Of a DNA stretch of 30,951 bases, positions 24,663-30,951 are shown piece after piece. Each line of letters starts with the position of its first letter. Position 1 is the stretch's first letter. A program made the position numbers and the translations under genes. The stretch covers positions 1 to 30,951 of the forward strand of contig CAYWHE010000015.1 in the NCBI GenBank assembly GCA_964458125.1. Reading direction: 5' to 3'. The notes under the pieces were generated by a model. The model did no database searches. It saw only the letters and a list, made by a program, of their open reading frames with translations, and was not told the DNA's origin. Source of the DNA: CAYWHE01 sp964458125 (lineage in GTDB: Bacteria > Bacteroidota > Bacteroidia > AKYH767-A > OLB10).

Positions 24663-25760
24663 ATGAAGAATTCGATTTTAAGCGTTTGCCTTGTCTTTTC
24701 GGCACTTGCCGGATCAGCTCAAAACGGCCTCGAGAATATTATTGTAGAGAAATTCTATGTATCCGATGCCAACGATACTAATGCCAATGCCGCCGGAGGA
24801 ATATTGCCGGTCGGTTCGGTAACCTACCGGATTTTTGCCGACATGCTGCCGGGTTACAAATTCCAGGCGGCCTATGGAATCAATAACCCGGTTCATGAAC
24901 TGCGCCTGGAAACCACCACGTTGTTCTGGAATAATGAAGACCGTGGTGCCACCTCCCCAACCTATACCAAGGCCCAGTCGGCCATGAATACGGTTATGCT
25001 TGATTCCTGGTTATCCGTGGGAGCGGCGTGTACAGGTCAGCTTGGAATCATGAAAGTAAATGATGACGGCGTGGCCACGGTAGTCAATAATTTTACTCCG
25101 CAGGTTTTACAGAATACCGACACATCCGCAGGAATCCCGGTTTCACAGCAGGATGGCATGGTCAGCGGCACGCCGGAACCGGTTACCGCCGTTGGAATCT
25201 CAACCGAAATCATGGTTTTTGACAACCAGAATGACGGCACCAACGGCCCTGTTTTTTCCACCATCAATGGTTCCTGGGCCTCCCTGAACGGGTCGGTAGG
25301 TCCGGATTCGGCGGACAATAAAGTGCTGATCGCTCAAATCACCACCAACGGCGTATTTTCCTTCGAACTGAATATTCAGATCGGCACACCCACCGGGGGC
25401 GTCGAAAACTATGTGGCAAAAAATCCTTCCGGTAATGAAATCCAACTGGCCAGCCTGACCTATAATTCCCTGGCGGCCGGCGTACCAACCCTGCCCCCCG
25501 GCGAACCATCCCTGTTTATGGTTTATCCAAACCCGGCACATGACATGGTGTATGTGGAAATTATTCCTTCCGTTGAATCGGAAAATAATGAGCTCAGCAT
25601 TTCCGATTTGAAGGGAAGCCTGGTGTATTACAAAAAACTGGATTCTGTTTTTTCCCGCCGGATCGAAACGATAGACATTTCCGCTTTTCCGGCCGGAAGT
25701 TACCTGGTCAATCTCCTCATGGACGGCGTTTATACGTCCCGGAAAATATTAAAACACTGA
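24663..25760 (+). CDS. Secreted head-domain paralogue 3, with T9SS sorting domain
   Basis: 365 residues. Signal peptide (1-19, ending GSAQ-N), then the shared head domain (about 20-265): NGLENIIVEKFYVSDAND, RIFADMLPGYKFQAAYG, NNEDRGA, TVMLDSWLSVGAACTG, NGSWASLNG and FELNIQIGTPTGGVENYVAK. It is the closest relative of paralogue 1. A short Pro-rich linker (VPTLPPGEPS) leads directly to a T9SS type A sorting domain (about 283-365, FMVYPNPAHDMVYVEI ... SRKILKH), so this is the simple head-plus-sorting form. The 252 bases before it show only a partial -7 match. The TonB-dependent receptor gene follows 177 bases later. Function unknown. Confidence 0.88.
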   Translation: MKNSILSVCLVFSALAGSAQNGLENIIVEKFYVSDANDTNANAAGGILPVGSVTYRIFADMLPGYKFQAAYGINNPVHELRLETTTLFWNNEDRGATSPTYTKAQSAMNTVMLDSWLSVGAACTGQLGIMKVNDDGVATVVNNFTPQVLQNTDTSAGIPVSQQDGMVSGTPEPVTAVGISTEIMVFDNQNDGTNGPVFSTINGSWASLNGSVGPDSADNKVLIAQITTNGVFSFELNIQIGTPTGGVENYVAKNPSGNEIQLASLTYNSLAAGVPTLPPGEPSLFMVYPNPAHDMVYVEIIPSVESENNELSISDLKGSLVYYKKLDSVFSRRIETIDISAFPAGSYLVNLLMDGVYTSRKILKH

Positions 25761-25937
25761 TTTGCCGGACCGGGAGTTCCCGGAGTGCATTTGGAAGTTG
25801 AAAATCCTCACCCGTTACCTGAAAGTTGCTTAATCCGTTAAGGTGAATACCCCGCCGCCTGTGTACCGAATAAAAAAAAACCCCAGCGATTCCCCGTTGC
25901 CTGCAGCGGATCAGTTTACGCATCGTAAATCTGCGAA

Positions 25938-28900
25938 ATGAAAAATTTAGTATGGTCTGTTTTTATTGTGTTTGCAACCTGTACCATATTGGTTGGTCAG
26001 GGTGTTGTCAGAGGAAAGATCACGGATGAACACGGCGAATCCGTTATCGGAGTTTCCATTGTTTTAAAATCAAATCCTTCTTTTGGAACCACTACAGACC
26101 TGGACGGAAATTACACGCTTAAGATTAAGGATTCCATTCCCGAAATACTGGTTATTTCCTTCATCAGCTATAAAACCATTGAAGAAAAAATTCACCTGGT
26201 CAACGGGAATGTATTGGAAAAAAATTTTCAACTGACTTCGTCCACGCAGGCGCTTGGCGAAGTGGAGATTACCGCCCGGGCCAGTAAAGCCCGCGACAGT
26301 TATATGGAAGCGATGAAAATCAATTCGGCAACCACGCTGGATTATGTTTCTTCGGAGACCATGAAAAAAATCGGCGATAACAATGTTACTTCCGCTGTCG
26401 CCCGGGTAACAGGCGTCTCAACCAACGGAGGTTTCATAACCGTCAGGGGTATCGGAGACCGGTATGTGAAAACGGCTATCAACGGTTCGCATATCCCGAC
26501 GCTGGATCCGTTTACCAATAACATCAAACTCGATTTGTTCCCCGCCAGCCTGGTGGATAATATTCTGATTACCAAAACGGCAAGCCCCGACCTGCCGGGG
26601 GACTGGTCCGGAGCCTATCTTTCTGTTGAAACCAAAGACTACCCGGAAACCTTTTCCCTGAACCTGGAAACTACCGCAGGCTATAACAGCCAGTCCACCT
26701 TTAACCAGATGGTGACCTCCGACAGGAGTTCAACCGACTGGCTGGGTTATGATAACAGCCTCCGGGAGCATAATCACGATGATTTTGTTTCAACGATCAT
26801 TAGTCCGAACCAGTACCAGGAGCTGATAGCTTTGGGTCTTGGGGATTATTACAATTCCCTGGGGGTTAATGAAAACACACCATGGAATGAAACGTATTTT
26901 AAACTGGGCCTGGTTCAATTGGGTCTTCTGGCTCCTGCACTCATCAATGATCAGGCGGCCGTCGACCATGCCAGGGAACTATACCTGAACGGACCCTACA
27001 AGTCCCAGGCTTTTCAGGTCATTAATGCCAAAGTGCCGGCCACGGGAAAATCATTTCCCAATAACTGGAACACCACGCACCGCCGTGTCCCGCTGAATTT
27101 CAGCCAGAGCCTGTCCATCGGGAACCAGTTCAACCTGTTGGGAATGCCGGTTGGATTTATCGCGGGATTCCGGTACGGAAGCTCCAATTTAAGCGATCCG
27201 CACGCCACGGTTAACCGGGCCGGCGTTGCCGATGACGGGAATGGACATCTTGTTCCTACCGTCAGCACGGCCATCGAACAGGAACTGAGCAGGGAAACGA
27301 ATGGCTGGAGCGCCCTGGCCAACCTGGCCTTCAAGCTGAATCCGCATCACAGCATTTCCCTCTTGTTTATGCCGAATTATAACGGCGTTAACAATGTCAG
27401 AAATGCTTCCGATAACCGGGATCCATCCAATTTTATCCGCACAAAAAGTCAGTTTTACGAACAGCGTAAGCAACTGGTCTATCAGTTTAAATCAGAGCAT
27501 TACCTGCCTGTTTCCAGGGTTAAGCTCGAACTGAACGTCTCCTACACCAGGGGAAAAAGCAAGGCCCCGGATTTTAAAAACCTGCAGTACCTGGTGGATA
27601 CCCTTACCGGCAATTACCAGATCGGCGGAACCATTGGTGATGGTATCCATCGTTATTACAGGTACCTGGATGATCATATTTTTGATTCGAGAATGTCGGC
27701 GGAAATACCCATGGGTAACAAACCCGGTCTTACAAGGAAGGTGAAAATCGGAGGATCCTACAAAACCAATGATAAAAAAAGCGATCAATACGATTATTAT
27801 GTCAACGTGGGTCCGGCTTCGGCCATAACCCTTACCAGTGATGATGTAAACGAGTTTCTGGACCTGGGTCATTTTGATATCAGAACCTTTGTCAATTCAA
27901 CCGGTCAGGAAATCAGTACGATCGATCTTTATTATACGGAAGATCAGTCCCCTGCCAGTCATACCTTTGGCAACAGCAAAATATGGGCGGGCTTTTTCAT
28001 GCTGGATTATTCCATCCTGCCTGCGCTCAGGCTTTCAGGCGGATTACGCGTGGAGAAAGCCAGCATCTTTACCGATGTAAAAAAATTTCATGCGCTGGGC
28101 CTTGCACCCAATGATCCCCGGCGGTCCTACAGCAGTTCCCTGCCGCTGGCTAATCCGGGAAAGCTGGATGAGGTCAGCTACCTGCCCAGTATCAACCTGG
28201 TTTACAAATTGCGTGACCGGGAAGAAACGCCCATGAACCTGAGACTTAATTTCAGCCAGACCGTTGCACGACCCAGCATCAGGGAACTTTCCGATGTGGC
28301 CCTGTTTGATTATGAATACCGGACCTTCGTATTCGGAAATTCGGACCTGAAGATGGTTCACATCAATAATTATGATGTGCGGTTCGAAAACAGGTTCAGA
28401 TCCGGGGATGATGTGTCGGCCGGTTTTTTTTACAAGGATTTTAAAAATCATATTGAACTCGTGAACGGTTCCGGTTTTACCTGGCAGAATGTGGATAAGT
28501 CAAGCGTTCTGGGACTTGAACTGGAAGGCAAAAAAGGACTTGGCCGTCACTTTGAATGCAGAGCCAACGTCACCCTGGTTAATTCCCGTACCAAATACCA
28601 GCGTACCCGACTTGAAATCGCCGACGGCGTCAAGCATTACATCAGACTCGATACGGTTACCAGGAGTATGTACGGACAGTCACCTTACGTGGTGAACGGC
28701 ATTTTTTCGTATACGGCTGACAGTATCGGGCTGACGCTTTCAGTGGGCTATAATGTACAGGGTCCGCGGCTGGTGGTGGCTTCGGAAGTTAAGGAAATAC
28801 CGGATGTATATGAACTCCCGCGACACCTGCTTGATTTTAAGGTCACCAAAAAATGGGGCAGGTTTTTCAGTACCAGCCTGACCATCCGCAATATATTAAA

Positions 28901-29006
28901 CTCCCCTGTCAGGAGGTCCTATAAATACGATGAAGGGTATACGCTCGATTACGACCGGTATACAACAGGAACCGTGTTTGACCTTGGCCTGCTGTTTAAA
29001 TTATAA
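25938..29006 (+). CDS. TonB-dependent receptor with CarboxypepD_reg-like domain
   Basis: 1022 residues. A signal peptide (1-20, ending LVGQG) is followed by a CarboxypepD_reg-like domain (about 22-105: VRGKITDEHGESVIGVSIVL, TDLDGNYTLKI), a plug (about 125-235: VARVTGVSTNGGFITVRGIG, DPFTNNIKLDLFPASLVDNI, SPDLPGDWSGAYLSVETKDY) and a 22-strand-type barrel ending TTGTVFDLGLLFKL. It would import a substrate across the outer membrane using energy from TonB-ExbBD. No SusD-like lipoprotein is next to it, so it is not a standard SusCD polysaccharide pair. It lies inside the head-domain array, after paralogue 3, and paralogue 4 starts only 41 bases downstream, which suggests one transcript for the receptor and paralogue 4. 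Substrate unknown; a protein or ligand connected with the head domains is inference. Confidence 0.92.
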   Translation: MKNLVWSVFIVFATCTILVGQGVVRGKITDEHGESVIGVSIVLKSNPSFGTTTDLDGNYTLKIKDSIPEILVISFISYKTIEEKIHLVNGNVLEKNFQLTSSTQALGEVEITARASKARDSYMEAMKINSATTLDYVSSETMKKIGDNNVTSAVARVTGVSTNGGFITVRGIGDRYVKTAINGSHIPTLDPFTNNIKLDLFPASLVDNILITKTASPDLPGDWSGAYLSVETKDYPETFSLNLETTAGYNSQSTFNQMVTSDRSSTDWLGYDNSLREHNHDDFVSTIISPNQYQELIALGLGDYYNSLGVNENTPWNETYFKLGLVQLGLLAPALINDQAAVDHARELYLNGPYKSQAFQVINAKVPATGKSFPNNWNTTHRRVPLNFSQSLSIGNQFNLLGMPVGFIAGFRYGSSNLSDPHATVNRAGVADDGNGHLVPTVSTAIEQELSRETNGWSALANLAFKLNPHHSISLLFMPNYNGVNNVRNASDNRDPSNFIRTKSQFYEQRKQLVYQFKSEHYLPVSRVKLELNVSYTRGKSKAPDFKNLQYLVDTLTGNYQIGGTIGDGIHRYYRYLDDHIFDSRMSAEIPMGNKPGLTRKVKIGGSYKTNDKKSDQYDYYVNVGPASAITLTSDDVNEFLDLGHFDIRTFVNSTGQEISTIDLYYTEDQSPASHTFGNSKIWAGFFMLDYSILPALRLSGGLRVEKASIFTDVKKFHALGLAPNDPRRSYSSSLPLANPGKLDEVSYLPSINLVYKLRDREETPMNLRLNFSQTVARPSIRELSDVALFDYEYRTFVFGNSDLKMVHINNYDVRFENRFRSGDDVSAGFFYKDFKNHIELVNGSGFTWQNVDKSSVLGLELEGKKGLGRHFECRANVTLVNSRTKYQRTRLEIADGVKHYIRLDTVTRSMYGQSPYVVNGIFSYTADSIGLTLSVGYNVQGPRLVVASEVKEIPDVYELPRHLLDFKVTKKWGRFFSTSLTIRNILNSPVRRSYKYDEGYTLDYDRYTTGTVFDLGLLFKL

Positions 29007-29047
29007 CCGGCGCCATTAAAATTTATGCTTACCAAAAAAAACAGATC

Positions 29048-30382
29048 ATGAGAAAAGCAATTTATTCCCTGCTCATCTTACTTGTGCTTCAACCGGTTCT
29101 GTCACCGGCGCAAATTAAAAAAGTAGATGTCGAACTGTACTATATTGCTGATGCCTATGATGCCACGGATACTACAGCCGGAAGGATACTTGACGCAGGA
29201 TCCAAAACGTTCCGCATTTTTATCGAACTGGAAGACGGCTATAAACTAAAAAAAATATACGGGGATGCATGGCATGCATTGAAAATAGAAAGCACCCAGC
29301 CATTTTACAATAACATCGACCGTCCGGCCGCCTGTTTCGGTTACCTGATTAATAAAACCTGGTTTCAGGGCAATCCGACCCTGGCGCTGGATTCATGGCT
29401 GAGCCTTGGCCTGGCCACCAAAACCAATACGGCCGTATGGAAGGATGAGGATACGGACGGTTCCTTTATCGGCGGCACTAATAACCTGGGCGGAACGGCC
29501 GGTATTCCAGGCGGGTTACTGGTGAACAATGATCCTTCTGCCTTTGTTCCGTTTTCCGTTGCCGACGGACTGGCGCCTGCAACGGGTGTTTTGTCCCAAT
29601 GGCTGGATGATGGCTTCCGGGATTTGTCCGGTGTCGATACCACCGTATTTGGTTCCGTAAATACCGGATCCCGGTTTTTCAGCAACAATGCCTTCCTGCA
29701 GCAAAATTCGGGGGTATCCGGGGCGCTTCCGGGTAATAATAAAATCCTCGTTGCCCAGCTGACCACCCTGGGGGACCTGACTTTTGAGCTCAACGTGGAG
29801 GTGTTGGATTCGGCCGGCAACAGCCTGAAGTTTGTCGCCAGAAATGATACCCTCCAGGCTGACGAAACAGTGAGTCCTTACCTTTCCTATCCGATGGCCT
29901 GTGGCTGCACGGATCCCAATTTCCTGGAATACAACCCGGCATACGGATGCCTGAAGGGGGATTCCTGTAAGACACGGATCGTTTTCGGATGCCTCGATAC
30001 CATGGCCTGTAATTTCAATCCCAATGCAAATTTCAATGTACAGTCTTTATGCTGTTATCCCGGTTATTGCAACGACAGGGATCTGGCTGTGGTTTGTCCG
30101 GATCTGGCCAATGGCCGGGAAGGCATACCCGGAGATTTTGATCTGTACCCGAATCCGTCAGGCGACCTGGTATCCATAAAAATACCCGCCGGCCAGGCGA
30201 ATGATATCGGATATGATTTATACGATGCATTGGGTCAGCCCGTTCTCGGTCGTCATATTGGAACTTATTCCGGCATGTTCAGCGGGGAGCTGAACCTGGA
30301 GCGCCTGAACGCCGGGGTGTACGTCATGGTGGTCAGGGCCGGTACTAACTGTTTCAGAAAAGTCTTGATAAAAAATCAATAA
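29048..30382 (+). CDS. Secreted head-domain paralogue 4, with GCTD-type Cys-rich modules and T9SS sorting domain
   Basis: 444 residues. Signal peptide (1-20, ending SPAQI), then a divergent head domain (about 22-282) recognisable by VDVELYYIADAYDA, FRIFIELEDGYKL, FYNNIDR, LALDSWLSLGLA, ILVAQLTTLGDLTFELNVEV. It is followed by two Cys-rich modules: GCTDPNFLEYNPAYG (about 285-299) and GCLDTMACNFNPNANF (about 315-330), each of the G-C-x-D-x-x-x-x-N-x-N-P type that in Bacteroidota secreted proteins often ends in a Cys; a CYPGYC stretch follows. A T9SS type A sorting domain (about 363-444, FDLYPNPSGDLVSIKI ... CFRKVLIKNQ) closes the protein. It starts 41 bases after the TonB-dependent receptor and is probably in its operon. 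Function unknown. Confidence 0.87.
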   Translation: MRKAIYSLLILLVLQPVLSPAQIKKVDVELYYIADAYDATDTTAGRILDAGSKTFRIFIELEDGYKLKKIYGDAWHALKIESTQPFYNNIDRPAACFGYLINKTWFQGNPTLALDSWLSLGLATKTNTAVWKDEDTDGSFIGGTNNLGGTAGIPGGLLVNNDPSAFVPFSVADGLAPATGVLSQWLDDGFRDLSGVDTTVFGSVNTGSRFFSNNAFLQQNSGVSGALPGNNKILVAQLTTLGDLTFELNVEVLDSAGNSLKFVARNDTLQADETVSPYLSYPMACGCTDPNFLEYNPAYGCLKGDSCKTRIVFGCLDTMACNFNPNANFNVQSLCCYPGYCNDRDLAVVCPDLANGREGIPGDFDLYPNPSGDLVSIKIPAGQANDIGYDLYDALGQPVLGRHIGTYSGMFSGELNLERLNAGVYVMVVRAGTNCFRKVLIKNQ

Positions 30383-30467
30383 TACTCCTTCACCGGGACG
30401 GTTTGGCCACCGGGAAATTTCATTTCGAAAACCGTACCCTATCGCAAGGTCTCGTAAGCGCATACCC

Positions 30468-30951
30468 ATGAAAAAAAGCAGAAGTTTAAAAAGCACAAAC
30501 CGCAAACCTGTATGGTTCTGGATTGCCGTTTTATTCAGCGGATGGAGTCTGCTGACCAACACGGGCTGCGGGGAAAAGTCGGATCCGGAGCCGGTTCAGG
30601 CCACTGATTCGATATATGATATTGACAGTAACGTGTATAAAACGGTAAAAATCGGCAACCAGTGGTGGATGGCAGAAAATCTGGAAGTAAGGCGGTTCAG
30701 GGACGGCCAGCTCATTAAAAATGCACAGTCCTTATCCGATTGGCCGGATACAGCCGCATGCTATTGCCTGTATGATAATAATGCCGCGGCCCCGGGATTG
30801 TTGTATAACTGGTATGCCGTTCATGATGCCAGAAATATCGCACCGGCCGGATGGCACGTTGCCACCGATGAGGACTGGAAAGAACTGGAACGTTTTCTCG
30901 GTATGAGCCAGGCGGAAACGGAAAAATGGAGCTGGCGCGGAACACGCGAAG
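30468..30951 (+). CDS. FISUMP-domain lipoprotein, N-terminal part (runs off right edge)
   Basis: The ATG at 30468 opens a frame that stays open to the right edge, 161 visible residues. A signal segment (about 12-33) ends at TNTGC-GEKSDPEP, a relaxed lipobox followed by acidic residues, which suggests a lipoprotein that may be carried to the cell surface. From about residue 48 the sequence matches the Fibrobacter succinogenes major paralogous (FISUMP) domain: VYKTVKIGNQWWMAENLEV, YDNNAAAPGLLYNWYAV and IAPAGWHVATDEDWKELERF. FISUMP domains are common in surface and secreted Bacteroidota proteins; no reaction is known. It is 85 bases after paralogue 4 on the same strand and might be the last gene of the array. 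The C-terminal end lies outside the window. Confidence 0.85.
   Translation, partial: MKKSRSLKSTNRKPVWFWIAVLFSGWSLLTNTGCGEKSDPEPVQATDSIYDIDSNVYKTVKIGNQWWMAENLEVRRFRDGQLIKNAQSLSDWPDTAACYCLYDNNAAAPGLLYNWYAVHDARNIAPAGWHVATDEDWKELERFLGMSQAETEKWSWRGTRE

Noticed and set aside
25770..25783. Palindrome CCGGG-AGTT-CCCGG after paralogue 3
   Set aside because: A 5-bp stem with a tetraloop but no following T-run; could be chance in this sequence.

Overview
The window looks like chromosomal DNA from a free-living or host-associated member of the Bacteroidota. The evidence is direct. Four proteins end in type IX secretion system (T9SS) type A sorting domains. There are two outer-membrane proteins of the CarboxypepD_reg-like/TonB-receptor type, an IPExxxVDY-family protein beside pyruvate kinase, and several upstream regions carrying the Bacteroidota promoter consensus TTTG-N19-TAnnTTTG instead of an E. 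coli-type promoter. The class or genus cannot be fixed from the sequence alone. No tRNA, rRNA, transposase, CRISPR array or phage gene was seen.

Layout. 1-764 (minus): 5' part of a DUF7948/SBBP-type secreted protein that runs off the left edge. 922-4409 (plus): a TonB-receptor-like outer-membrane beta-barrel protein, then a small membrane-anchored SRPBCC protein. 4466-7406 (minus): an alpha/beta-hydrolase-fold membrane protein overlapping the DNA primase gene dnaG. 7546-16532 (plus): two large T9SS-exported proteins, one Asp-box/Ig-like and one of 1949 residues with a LamG head, a hydrolase-like middle, 11 Ig-like repeats, FN3 and a sorting domain. Both are followed by strong intrinsic terminators. 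16682-19630 (plus): a housekeeping operon of an IPExxxVDY protein, pyruvate kinase and an M42 aminopeptidase. 19697-21270 (minus): ribF followed by a secreted leucine-rich-repeat protein. 21590-30951 (plus): an array of four related secreted proteins interrupted by a TonB-dependent receptor and ending in a FISUMP-domain lipoprotein cut by the right edge.

The most unusual part is the right-hand 9 kb. Four genes (21590, 23559, 24663, 29048) share the same roughly 250-residue secreted head domain, which I do not recognise as a named family. Each head carries a different tail: three Ig-like domains plus a T9SS signal; nothing; a T9SS signal alone; Cys-rich GCTD-type modules plus a T9SS signal. 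A TonB-dependent receptor lies between the third and fourth copies, and no SusD-like gene is present. A surface-display or capture system is a reasonable inference but is not shown by sequence.

Other points of note: the hydrolase-fold protein upstream of dnaG appears to have lost its catalytic nucleophile and histidine; the pyruvate kinase carries the residue set associated with K+-independent enzymes; and the Ig-like array of the giant protein contains an exact-length 855-bp super-repeat of four domains, present twice in tandem.
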